Source: Pseudomonas chlororaphis
GTDB lineage: Bacteria; Pseudomonadota; Gammaproteobacteria; Pseudomonadales; Pseudomonadaceae
Assembly: GCA_001023535.1 (NCBI GenBank)
Contig: CP011020.1
Coordinates: 4,291,734-4,355,733, forward strand
Reading direction: 5' to 3'
DNA length: 64,000 nucleotides
Shown here piece after piece: positions 10,360 to 17,422 of this stretch. The notes beneath the pieces are model-generated. The model saw only the letters and a list, made by a program, of their open reading frames with translations. It had not been told where the DNA came from and searched no databases. A program made the position numbers and the translations under genes. The number at the start of each line of letters is the position of its first letter. The stretch's first letter is position 1.

Positions 10360-11106
10360 ACGCACCGTCAGGCCCAACACCACGGTGATGAACACCGGCC
10401 GGATGAACTTCGCGCCGCCGCTGATGGCGGTGCGAGCCCCGAAGAACGCCCCGGTCATCACCGACAGACCCATGCTCAGGCCGATGACCCAGTCCACTTG
10501 CCCGGAAAAGATGAACACCGACAGTGCGGCAATGTTGCTGACGAAGTTCATGCTACGCGCCACGCCGCTGGCCTTGACCAGGTCGATGGGGTAGAGCAGC
10601 AGGCTGCTGACCGTCCAGAACGCGCCCGTACCGGGACCGGCGACACCGTCGTAGAAACCCAGGCTGAAGCCTTGGGGTGCTTGCCAGGTCTTCTTGATCG
10701 GGGCGTCGCTGTCCAGGGGGGCCTTGGGCGTGCCGCCAAACAACAGGTACAGGCCACAGGCGAAGACGATCACCGGCAGCATCTTGTTCAGCCATTCGGC
10801 GGGCAGGTAATGGGCGACGACCGCCCCAACCAAGGCCCCGATCAGCGTGCCGACCAGGGCGTGGGTCCATTGCCGGGGATGAAACAGCTTGCGCCGGTAG
10901 AAGGTGAAACTGGCCGTAGCCGAGCCAAAGGTCGAGCTCAGTTTGTTGGTGCCCAGGACCAGGTGCGGTGGTAGGCCCGCCGTCAACAGCGCCGGGGTGG
11001 TCAACAGGCCGCCACCGCCGGCAATGGCATCGATGAAACCGGCAAGGAACGCGACAAGAATCAGGATAGCGAGGGTAGTGAGGTCAACGCTGAGTTCAAA
11101 AGGCAT
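10327..11106 (-). CDS. TSUP (TauE/SafE) family membrane permease
   Basis: A 259-residue protein with about eight hydrophobic segments, glycine-rich first helix [17 protein letters not shown] and a second half [15 protein letters not shown]. These paired motifs are hallmarks of the TauE/SafE/YfcA sulfite or organosulfur exporter family. It sits in the inner membrane. The ATG start has no strong ribosome site, and GTG alternatives are not obvious. The 3' end overlaps the convergent nudC gene by 33 bp. The transported anion cannot be inferred. Confidence 0.9.
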   Translation of the reverse strand: MPFELSVDLTTLAILILVAFLAGFIDAIAGGGGLLTTPALLTAGLPPHLVLGTNKLSSTFGSATASFTFYRRKLFHPRQWTHALVGTLIGALVGAVVAHYLPAEWLNKMLPVIVFACGLYLLFGGTPKAPLDSDAPIKKTWQAPQGFSLGFYDGVAGPGTGAFWTVSSLLLYPIDLVKASGVARSMNFVSNIAALSVFIFSGQVDWVIGLSMGLSVMTGAFFGARTAISGGAKFIRPVFITVVLGLTVRLAWQHWFSMA

Positions 11107-11201
11107 GGAATCGGCTTATTCGGCGAGTGGCCGAAGGGTTGCGGGGGAGGCCGGTATGTTACCGGCAATGACCCTGGGCCGCGACTGTCAGTGAGGGATC
11201 G

Positions 11202-11290
11202 GTGGCGTGGGAGCTTGCTCCCGCTTGAGTGCGCAACGCTCATAAACAGGTCTGCTGCGCAGCCCAGCGGGAGCAAGCTCCCTCGCCACG
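11202..11290. repeat. REP palindrome pair
   Basis: Inverted repeat of the GTGGCGAGGGAGCTTGCTC family (left arm with one changed base, GGCGTGGGAGC) in the gap between the permease gene and the tRNA locus. Confidence 0.85.
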
Positions 11291-11362
11291 GACATCAACC
11301 GCCGAGTGAATCATCAGGCACGGAAATCAGCTCGACGCCAATTTTTTTTTGAAATCAAGGGG

Positions 11363-11391
11363 TTGTCAGCTTTGGGAAATGAGTACATAAT
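11363..11391 (+). promoter_or_regulatory. Putative sigma-70 promoter of the tRNA-Cys transcript
   Basis: TTGTCA at 11363-11368 and CATAAT at 11386-11391 are separated by exactly 17 bp and followed by a GC-rich discriminator (TGCGCCC), the pattern of stable-RNA promoters under stringent control. Transcription would start near 11398 and run into tRNA-Cys after about 120 nt of leader. Confidence 0.6.
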
Positions 11392-11520
11392 TGCGCCCAT
11401 CGAACGCACTGGGACGTAAAAAATCTCAATGTTTTCAAGGAGATAGCGCTTTTAAAAAGCCTGTTTTCCTGATCAGGTTTGTACGCGGTTGATGTGGCTG
11501 TATTGCATCGAACGTTTTGA

Positions 11521-11594
11521 GGCCGAATAGCAAAATGGTTATGCAGTGGATTGCAAATCCACCTACGCCGGTTCGATTCCGACTTCGGCCTCCA
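11521..11594 (+). tRNA. tRNA-Cys (GCA)
   Basis: A 74-nt cloverleaf with acceptor arms GGCCGAA and TTCGGCC, anticodon loop containing GCA, T-loop GTTCGATTCC, U discriminator and encoded CCA. The 12-mer CTTTTAAAAAGC occurs both before (11449) and directly after (11595) the gene. Confidence 0.97.
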
Positions 11595-11600
11595 CTTTTA

Positions 11601-11637
11601 AAAAGCTCTGTAGATCCATGATCTACAGAGCTTTTTT
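11601..11637 (+). terminator. Rho-independent terminator after tRNA-Cys
   Basis: A strong hairpin, arms AGCTCTGTAGATC and GATCTACAGAGCT with a CAT loop, followed by six T. It begins 7 bp after the tRNA and is preceded by A residues, so it may act in both directions. Confidence 0.9.
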
Positions 11638-11789
11638 GTTTACGGAGCAGGGAAAGGTTTTGTCTTGAAAAGGACATGAGCAACCTTGCTTCGCCGGGGA
11701 GGGATGTATATATTCCCCTTCTTGTTGCACCCGCCTCGATCCTGGCAGATCCCCATCTTGCCAGCCTTTCAAGGCTACACCGCGCTACC

Positions 11790-11876
11790 GCCCGAATGGC
11801 GAAACTGGTAGACGCATGGGACTTAAAATCCCCCGCTCGTAAGGGCGTGCCGGTTCGATTCCGGCTTCGGGCACCA
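11790..11876 (+). tRNA. tRNA-Leu (TAA)
   Basis: An 87-nt class II tRNA with acceptor arms GCCCGAA and TTCGGGC, anticodon TAA in loop CTTAAAA, a long variable arm, T-loop GTTCGATTCC and encoded CCA. An integrase stump begins 84 bp downstream, so this tRNA is the probable insertion site of the following island. Confidence 0.97.
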
Positions 11877-11960
11877 TATAAAACAAGGGCTTGCACGGTT
11901 TTTTCTGCCGGGTAGGCCCTTTGTGTTTTCCGCAATCTGAAAATCTTTTCCGCAATTCGC

Positions 11961-12188
11961 TTATTTCGTCGGCGTAACTTTGGCACCGCGGCGCCGGCGA
12001 ATGTACTGCTCCGTCATACTTACGGTTGTGTGTCCAAGCTGGTCCCTGGTCTCTCGTATGCTGCCTGTCGACTCTTCTTTGTCGGTGGCGGCCTTTGCGC
12101 GCAGATCCCGCATCTGAAACGCAGCTTTTGGTATGCCGGCAGCTTCCCGCGCGTCGTCGAAGCGCTTGCGCAGCATGCTCACGGTCAT
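11961..12188 (-). pseudogene. Tyrosine-recombinase (phage integrase) C-terminal remnant
   Basis: The 75-residue frame matches the end of tyrosine integrases. It has FQMRDLRAKAATD (arginine box), then QLGHTTVSMTEQYIR with the box II His and the nucleophilic Tyr, ending in a basic RRRRGAKV tail. The N-terminal 300 or so residues, including the arm-binding and most of the catalytic core, are missing. A different small phage gene now abuts it with an ATGA overlap. The position beside tRNA-Leu and the orientation facing the tRNA fit an integrase that used this tRNA as its attachment site. It cannot be active alone. Confidence 0.8.
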
Positions 12189-12435
12189 CGAATGTGCCGG
12201 TTCTCACCCTCGCTGCCGTGCCAGGGCTCATAGTCCAGAGGCTTGGCGCAGTAGTCGCAGAGTGGATAAGCCTCTTCATCAGCCTCCGCCGCCAAGGTGG
12301 CCAATTTCCCTCCAGCTCGTCGATGCGCTTGTCTGCCGTGGTCAGGCGCTGTTGTAGGGCCTGGTTCTCGGCGGTGACCCCGTCGCATAATGTGCTTCTC
12401 ACATAAGTGTCCGGAGATTTTCCGCCCTCTGACAT
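12185..12435 (-). pseudogene. Small phage protein, coiled coil plus CxxC, frameshifted
   Basis: The gene starts at ATG 12435 and reads about 43 residues with a predicted coiled coil (TAENQALQQRLTTADKRIDE). It then changes frame near 12302 and continues as KLATLAAEADEEAYPLCDYC and on to a stop at 12185 that overlaps the integrase stump. Both halves look coding and the junction needs a single-base indel in a GGAGGGAAA stretch. The CDYCAK pair suggests a small metal-binding protein. I do not recognise a named family. A sequencing error is an alternative to a real mutation. Confidence 0.55.
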
Positions 12436-12469
12436 GCCTTCTGAACCCAGAAATAGTGCTTAACTTCGC

Positions 12470-13017
12470 TCATCCTGCAATCTCCATCGATACCAGATCA
12501 TGGGCATTCACAACCGGCTTTGGCATGAATGTCAGCGTGCCGTCGAGGATCGCTTCCTTGATGGCTTCGAATTCCCAGGCGTAGTACTGCGATTCGACAT
12601 AAACGCGCATTTCGCCATAGTCGCGCTGCTTGGGCGGCCTCCCGGGTGAAGTGGCTGTTTACGATCTCCCAGCGCTTGTTCCAGCCAGTGACAGTGTGGT
12701 CATCGAGCTCCGTGAGATAGTTCCGCTGGTCGTCCTCGTCCATCGAGGTCGTCCCAGTACTCTTTCGGGCTGAACCACAACCGATCCTCCAGGCACACAA
12801 CGCGGCCTTCGGCGTAATCGATCTCGTAGCCGTAATCGATTCGCTTGGTCTGCACCGTGAAAATGGTGGCTGCTGTGTGGTGCCATTTAACGCCGGCGCC
12901 GCTGCAGTGATAACGGAGGCGTTCGACGGAGTCGGTCCACGTCGATGCATCAAGCGCGGCGCCGGTCGCCAATGTCGGCAGCGGCTCGGCCGTTTTGTTT
13001 TCTGTGGGCATGGGCAT
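12470..13017 (-). pseudogene. Phage-type hypothetical protein with two frameshifts
   Basis: A coherent protein of about 180 residues is spread over three frames. The first frame starts at ATG 13017 and runs through HHTAATIFTVQTKRIDYGYE to KEYWDDL. The second, from about 12748, reads DDQRNYLTELDDHTVTGWNK up to NSHFTREA. The third, from about 12630, reads YGEMRVYVESQYYAWEFEAI and ends VSMEIAG at 12470. Each segment stops making sense where the next begins, which shows two indels. The function is unknown; it resembles small accessory proteins of Pseudomonas prophages. Confidence 0.6.
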
Positions 13018-13062
13018 ACCTCGTCGGTATATTGGACGAATGGATTCTGGGGAAGGGACATT

Positions 13063-13887
13063 ATGATTTGCGGACTTTGCAAGAAGGAAAAAGGCAAACT
13101 TATCGACAGCCATTTTATGCCTGCGGCTGCCTACCCCCATGTTCGAGGAACGGGAGAGACAGGTAACGGTCCACCTGTTTTGATCAATCTTCGTAGAAAA
13201 AGCGCGATCCAAACGGATAGACAAGTTAAGCGCCCATTACTTTGCACGTCGTGTGAAGACCTTTTCTCCAAAAGTGGCGAGAGGATAATGGGGCGGCTTT
13301 GGGCCACTGCATCCGGGTTCCCGCTGCTCGACCTGTTGAATTCTGAGGCATCTATCTCTAAAGGTGAGAGATTCGATATGTACGACGGGCGCTTGCTTGA
13401 TGCGGCCGTTGTAAGTTCGATCTTCTACTTTGCGGTTAGCATTTTTTGGAGGGCGCAGGTTTGGGATTGGGGGTATGAGTGTGATGCTTACAAGCGCGCA
13501 CTCGGCCCCCACTACGAATTGGAATTTAGAAGGTTTTTGTTAGGCGAAGGAACACTGGATAACGTGTTATTGCTCGTCGATGTCAATTCGGATGCAGATA
13601 CTTCGGCGGTCATGACGTTTCCTACTTCTGGAAGGATTGGTGCAGATCGACTCCACACATTCAGCCTACTTGGTTTGAAATTCTCCATGTATGTCGGTCG
13701 GTCAATAAGCGCTGTCACTCGAAAACCCTTTGAGTTTCATAGCGCGCAAATTATGTTTGTTGCTTCAGATCATAGAAAATCGGCCGCATTTCAGAAGCTG
13801 GCAGGTAGAGTTCAATCAGAAATTGAGGCGAAGGGGAAACTGAAAACCAGTCCTGCGAATAAATTTAATCATTCACAAAGACCATAG
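13063..13887 (+). CDS. Unknown protein with N-terminal CxxC...SHxxP...CxxC zinc motif
   Basis: A 274-residue protein. The start is the ATG at 13063, which has a strong GGAAGGG five bases upstream; the longer frame to 12877 lacks support. It opens with MICGLCKKEK, then DSHFMP, then LLCTSCEDLFSK. This Cys-pair, His, Cys-pair order recalls HNH or treble-clef nucleases, but I cannot identify the catalytic HNH core. The central part contains hydrophobic stretches (VVSSIFYFAVSIFW). The codon usage is more AT-rich than the core genes, a sign of transfer. It lies convergent to the broken PAPS-reductase gene and close to a type IV restriction enzyme, so a defence role is possible but is only inferred. 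Confidence 0.75.
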   Translation: MICGLCKKEKGKLIDSHFMPAAAYPHVRGTGETGNGPPVLINLRRKSAIQTDRQVKRPLLCTSCEDLFSKSGERIMGRLWATASGFPLLDLLNSEASISKGERFDMYDGRLLDAAVVSSIFYFAVSIFWRAQVWDWGYECDAYKRALGPHYELEFRRFLLGEGTLDNVLLLVDVNSDADTSAVMTFPTSGRIGADRLHTFSLLGLKFSMYVGRSISAVTRKPFEFHSAQIMFVASDHRKSAAFQKLAGRVQSEIEAKGKLKTSPANKFNHSQRP

Positions 13888-14834
13888 GCTGAAGAGCAAC
13901 TGTTTTGGCTATCAGAGCGGGCGATGAGGTCGACCATATCGGACTGACGCCCGCGCCGCGCCGTGTTGCTCCAGTTGACTATCCGGTCAATGCCGTGCGT
14001 GACAGCGCTGACCTTGTCATCTGACTTTGACAGTAGGATCGGTCACGGTAGCGAAGAACGTAGCCGCGCCGCGCTTGCTGGCGATGCTCACCAGTCGCTC
14101 CCACTCGCGCAACCGGTCAACTTCCCCTAGCCACCGGGCGGCGATCTGTCGGAGCTCGTCTTTCACGCACATTATGCAGAGCATACAGCCAACGCGATTG
14201 CAGCCTTGCAAGTACAGCGGGTTCGGCTTGATTCCAGCTGCCCGGTGGGCCTCGAATACCGAATCAATCGTCCACTTCAAAATGGGCCGGTAATTGAATA
14301 GTCCGCCCCCGACCTCGTCGCACTCTGGTAGGTACTTGCGGGCCGGCGACTCATCAGCCCGAACACCTTGCCAGGACAGCAGCATGTTTTCGCTGTCCAT
14401 GAGCGGCAAATATGCATGCTCGATGATCGGATTGCGCTTGAGTTCGTCGGTGCAGAAGCGCGCCTTGGTACTGGGGAATCGGCCTTTCCACGGGCACAGG
14501 TCCAGGAACGGGTTGCCGGTGGGGTGCAGAATCTCCAGAGCTCCCAACACCACAGATTCCGCCACGCCTTTCTCGCGCCACTTGGTCTCGATGAATTTCC
14601 GCTTCCCAGCGATCTGCCTGGAGAAGTCCGCCTTCACCCAGCGGATGGGAACGCCTGTGGCTTCGGCCAGGTAGTGGATGTAGTCATAAGTCTCTGGATG
14701 CTCATGCCCGATATCGGCCACTACTGCGCTGCCACTACTGCGCTGAGGTTCGGCACCTCCAGCTCGCGGGCAACCAGCAACGTAGCTGTGCTGTCCTTAC
14801 CGCCGCTCATGCTGACGATGTTGTGAATAGGCAT
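13869..14834 (-). pseudogene. Phage PAPS-reductase/PP-loop family protein, broken
   Basis: The N-terminus from ATG 14834 reads MPIHNIVSMSGGKDST, with the SGGKDST PP-loop at 14787-14807. It runs into a stop because of a 14-bp tandem duplication at 14717-14744. Removing one copy restores a continuous frame (AVVADIGHEHPETYDYIHY). The protein then reads on with ARFCTDELKRNP and the CNRVGCMLCIMC cluster. It stops early at 14017, where one extra base in an AAA run again shifts the frame. In the shifted frame it continues to 13869 through IVNWSNTARRGRQSD and ends CSSAYGLCE, typical of this phage family. The repaired protein would be about 316 residues. Such proteins are nucleotide alpha-hydrolases of unclear phage function. 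Confidence 0.82.
14717..14744. repeat. 14-bp perfect tandem duplication
   Basis: Two adjacent copies of GCCACTACTGCGCT at 14717-14730 and 14731-14744. The duplication shifts the frame of the PP-loop gene. Slippage back to one copy would restore the frame at this point. Confidence 0.95.
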
Positions 14835-14841
14835 AGGGGAT

Positions 14842-14860
14842 CCTCGCCAGGGTGGCGTGA
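14842..14860 (+). repeat. 19-bp upstream repeat, copy 1 (copy 2 at 16323-16341)
   Basis: CCTCGCCAGGGTGGCGTGA occurs perfectly at 14842 and again at 16323, each 55-60 bp before a small plus-strand ORF. It contains the inverted pair CGCCA/TGGCG around GGG. It could be an operator or part of a promoter. Related but diverged sequence precedes the ORFs at 18531 and 19031. Confidence 0.8.
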
Positions 14861-14914
14861 TTGGTTGAAGTTTGGTTTGGTCTACGCTCATGGAATCCCT
14901 AGAGGAGGCATCAC

Positions 14915-15009
14915 ATGGCTACTTGCAAGTGCGGTGAGGAGATCGTGGTGGATCCAATGACACGAAGGACGTGACGGAAGTATCATGCCCAAAATGCGGC
15001 GCTCGATAG
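14915..15009 (+). pseudogene. Very small zinc-ribbon protein, frameshifted
   Basis: ATG 14915 follows a strong AGAGGAGG. The product starts MATCKCGEEIVVD and soon stops, but one base over the frame continues NDTKDVTEVSCPKCGAR to a stop at 15009. Joined, this gives a 31-residue protein with two CxC/CxxC pairs, a plausible mini zinc ribbon. An indel near 14955 would explain the break. The function is unknown. Confidence 0.5.
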
Positions 15010-15134
15010 GAACTTAGGTGGGGCGTATCATCGCGCGCGCTACCAGGTGCACAGTTCAAACTTGTGCCGTTGAATGAGTAAGCGTTCAGCGCAATAGGTA
15101 AGGGCGAGTTAGACTCGCCCTTGAATCAGTTACA

Positions 15135-16232
15135 TCAACGCTCGATGTTGGCTACATAGTTTTTGAGTGTATCGTTCTTCGCTTCGCCGTTAAGACCGTG
15201 ATGAATTTCACGGTGACAGTCAGGACAGATAGCGCCAATAAATCGGGGATGATCAAGACCACCATCAGATACTCGATTAACGTGATGTGGCTCCAGATAG
15301 GGCGATCCATTTTTCTTCATGAACGGCGCTGGTTTTCCGCAGCTCTCACAGATCCCTCCAGCCCTTTTCAATACATAGTTAGCGATCCGCTTGCTCCGGT
15401 AATATACCGTCCTTAACGCGAATCCTTTCTCCCCAACTGAACCTGCCTCGGCCGCTAGAAGTGCTAGCTCTCTTGCTTCTTCGAGCGAGCTGACGTCGCT
15501 AACAACTTCGTCCTCCTCGTAATCGAAGTCTTCCAGAGAGAGCTCAAGCCCTACAGGTACGAGATTAAACACGACGAGTTGCCGCTCGTTTCCGTGCTTA
15601 TCCTTCCCGGTGCACCACTCATGATTTGCGTAAGAAAACTCGCCAATGTAACGCTGGCCCAGGCTCTTTCCGAGCGCTTCAAACAGATGAAGTGCTTTTC
15701 CTTTATTAGCATGCTGAATAATGGCCAGATTTCCCTTGGTAAGCGTCATGTCGCTGGACTGGCCTTCGCCGGTGTAGGCAAATACACCATTGTCATCGTA
15801 TTCGTCGGCATATCCGTATTGCGCGCCTGAATCACCCGTGAAGATGAATACCGCAGGCGATTGAGCAGATGGTGAGATTCCACTCTGTCTACTTCCACCG
15901 AAGAGGTCATGAATCTCCGTCTGCCGATCATAGACCTGGCCCTTCACAAAGCGCAGCTCTGGATCGGTAGACCGCGGCAAGTTAACAATTGTGAAGCCGT
16001 GGCGCTTCAGATATCCGTTTGTGGGCTGTCCACCCGAAAAAAGCCCCACTGGCGTTCCGGTAGCCAGGGACACAATCTTTTTTGCTGGGTAGAGTCGATC
16101 GTTTGCACTAACCGCGTAGCGATGCGCCTGATTGTTTGTCCAGTCTTTCCACTCAGGTTTGTTTCGGAATTTCTCGTCGAAACGCTTTAGCGCTTGTTGG
16201 AGCTTTTCTTTCTTGACTATCGGCAGTTTCAA
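15135..16232 (-). CDS. ScoMcrA-like type IV restriction endonuclease (HNH)
   Basis: A 365-residue modification-dependent nuclease. Residues 40-82 (YPAKKIVSLATG, SGGQPTNGYLKRHGF) resemble the N-terminal domain of ScoMcrA-type enzymes. Residues 98-205 resemble their SRA-like reader, with FGGSRQSGIS and the very characteristic FAYTGEGQSSDM. The C-terminal HNH has CESCGK at 295-300, PHH at 315-317 and CPDCHREIHHG at 336-346. These enzymes cut DNA with methylated cytosine and, in some members, phosphorothioate. Translation seems to begin at TTG 16232, preceded by AAGGA at 7-8 bp; no in-frame ATG is well placed. The gene is intact in an otherwise decaying island, suggesting retained anti-phage value. 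Confidence 0.82.
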   Translation of the reverse strand: MKLPIVKKEKLQQALKRFDEKFRNKPEWKDWTNNQAHRYAVSANDRLYPAKKIVSLATGTPVGLFSGGQPTNGYLKRHGFTIVNLPRSTDPELRFVKGQVYDRQTEIHDLFGGSRQSGISPSAQSPAVFIFTGDSGAQYGYADEYDDNGVFAYTGEGQSSDMTLTKGNLAIIQHANKGKALHLFEALGKSLGQRYIGEFSYANHEWCTGKDKHGNERQLVVFNLVPVGLELSLEDFDYEEDEVVSDVSSLEEARELALLAAEAGSVGEKGFALRTVYYRSKRIANYVLKRAGGICESCGKPAPFMKKNGSPYLEPHHVNRVSDGGLDHPRFIGAICPDCHREIHHGLNGEAKNDTLKNYVANIER

Positions 16233-16353
16233 AGGGACATCCTTGCGGGCTCAGGCGTTTATCAGACGATGATGCTCACCTGCCTGGCGAGTTAGTGCAA
16301 TAGCAAAATAGTGGCTAGTTCGCCTCGCCAGGGTGGCGTGAAGTGGGTTTGTG

Positions 16354-16394
16354 GGCTATTGGTTGATGGCCCGGCATGGGGCCGGGCACGGGAG
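16354..16394 (+). promoter_or_regulatory. Shared stem-loop leader, divergent copy
   Basis: CTATTGGTTGATG is followed by a hairpin (arms GCCCGGC and GCCGGGC around ATGGG) and then GGGAG, 7 bp before ATG 16401. It is a diverged member of the leader found more exactly at 17113, 18990 and 19432; the stem is longer here but sits at the same place. Confidence 0.6.
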
Positions 16395-16400
16395 AGCAAA

Positions 16401-16658
16401 ATGGTTGATCGAGTGATTACCGAGGCAGAGATCGATCAGGTCGATCTGAAAAGCTACAGCGCGGTGATGTTAGTGGGCAGTCCGCAAGATCAGTCCGGCG
16501 TTGAAGTGTTCACTTGGCCGAGGCTGGCGCAACTGGTGCATCCCTCGACCACAGCCCAGCTCACTGATACAAGCCATTTGTTGATTGTCGTTGACGAGCC
16601 GGACGATCCTGAAACTATTGCCCGTATCAAAAAACTAATCATTCCGTCCCGGGAGTGA
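16401..16658 (+). CDS. Small island protein, unknown
   Basis: An 85-residue acidic protein from ATG 16401, with GGGAG seven bases upstream; the longer frame to 16311 reads through the leader repeat and is rejected. It contains LVGSPQDQSGVEVFTWPRLA and DTSHLLIVVDEPDDPETI. The phrase VVDEPDD resembles IVLDEVDD in the ORF at 19031, which has the same type of leader. No known domain is recognised. No membrane segment or signal peptide is present. Confidence 0.6.
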   Translation: MVDRVITEAEIDQVDLKSYSAVMLVGSPQDQSGVEVFTWPRLAQLVHPSTTAQLTDTSHLLIVVDEPDDPETIARIKKLIIPSRE

Positions 16659-16782
16659 TCACGCGGAAGCGCGCTTGAGCTGCTCGGTGAGCTGAGTAAG
16701 AGGTCCGCGCAGCGTCAGCGTGCCGCCGGCCTCGCTAGCTGACGTAATTCGTTGGTCATAGGGGTTGCCCCAGAACCAAAAT
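16659..16782 (-). pseudogene. 3' fragment of a lost gene
   Basis: On the minus strand an open stretch without a start reads FWGNPYDQRITSASEAGG then TLTLRGPLTQLTEQLKRASA to a stop at 16659. The frame is closed upstream by a TGA near 16783, so only the last 40 residues of a larger protein remain. It directly abuts the stop of the gene at 16401, suggesting recombination between modules. The function is unknown. Confidence 0.45.
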
Positions 16783-16839
16783 CAGAAAATGAAGTCTTCA
16801 TATCGATTTGCAGCCATCAATGAAAACGGACAAAAAATA

Positions 16840-17079
16840 ATGAGCCTAATTGACTGCCCTGAATGCAATGCAAAGATCTCCGATAAAGCCTACTCCTGCC
16901 CCCATTGCGGCAATCCTTTTCGCGAGCCGCCTTCTGGCCGCTATTTCAGCGAGAAAAACATTGGACAGATTGCTGGGGCCACCGGCCTCTGGTTGACAGC
17001 TCCTTGGGTCGCAAGGATGGTGTTTGGAGTTGTCTGTGTGATTGCGATCGCAGCGGTTTTCATATTCCGCTCCAGCTGA
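16840..17079 (+). CDS. Zinc-ribbon plus single-TM small protein
   Basis: A 79-residue protein starting MSLIDCPECNAKISDKAYSC, a common double CxxC zinc ribbon (CPEC, CPHC), followed by a linker and one C-terminal membrane helix (MVFGVVCVIAIAAVFIF). ATG 16840 is chosen because it matches the usual start of such proteins; an in-frame ATG at 16789 would add 17 residues. The ribosome site is weak. Similar small anchored zinc ribbons are widespread and mostly uncharacterised. Confidence 0.65.
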   Translation: MSLIDCPECNAKISDKAYSCPHCGNPFREPPSGRYFSEKNIGQIAGATGLWLTAPWVARMVFGVVCVIAIAAVFIFRSS

Positions 17080-17112
17080 CAGTAAAAATGCGGCGGCCTG
17101 AGTTGATATGGA

Positions 17113-17147
17113 GTATTACGGGTGATCGGCACGGCGCCGGGAAGGGA
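17113..17147 (+). promoter_or_regulatory. Shared stem-loop leader, copy 2
   Basis: GTATTACGGGTGAT is followed by a hairpin with arms CGGC and GCCG around ACGGC, then AGGGAG, ending 7 bp before ATG 17155. It is the same layout as at 18990 and 19432. The outermost stem pair of the other copies is changed here. Confidence 0.7.
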
Positions 17148-17154
17148 GTGTAGG

Positions 17155-17418
17155 ATGGTTAAGGTGGTTGAGGTTGTGCTTGAACTTGAGGGGGCTGGCT
17201 TCAACAACATCGGGCGAGCTACCCGTGCCAGAGTCGTTCGTTCATATCCTGGAGGAATTTTGAGTTGTCAGGTAGATGACGGAATCAACGGGATCCCCGA
17301 GCCTACCGGGACGTTCGAAACTGTCAAGGGCGCCCGAGATGCAATTATCGCGTACTGGGACAATTGCAACACGGCGTTGCAAACCAAGTTTTGGAAACCT
17401 AAGTTTCCTAACTTGTGA
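17155..17418 (+). CDS. Small island protein, unknown
   Basis: An 87-residue protein from ATG 17155 (AGGGAG seven bases upstream). It begins MVKVVEVVLELEGAGFNN and contains GTFETVKGARDAIIAYWDNC. A mix of beta-strands and a C-terminal helix is likely. No family is recognised. It has the island's shared stem-loop leader. The stop lies 4 bp before the convergent methyltransferase stop. Confidence 0.6.
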   Translation: MVKVVEVVLELEGAGFNNIGRATRARVVRSYPGGILSCQVDDGINGIPEPTGTFETVKGARDAIIAYWDNCNTALQTKFWKPKFPNL

Positions 17419-17422
17419 ACAT

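Noticed and set aside
11785..12435. 216-codon minus frame running through the integrase stump into tRNA-Leu
   Set aside because: It joins the start of one broken gene to out-of-frame sequence of two others and ends inside a tRNA; not a real protein.
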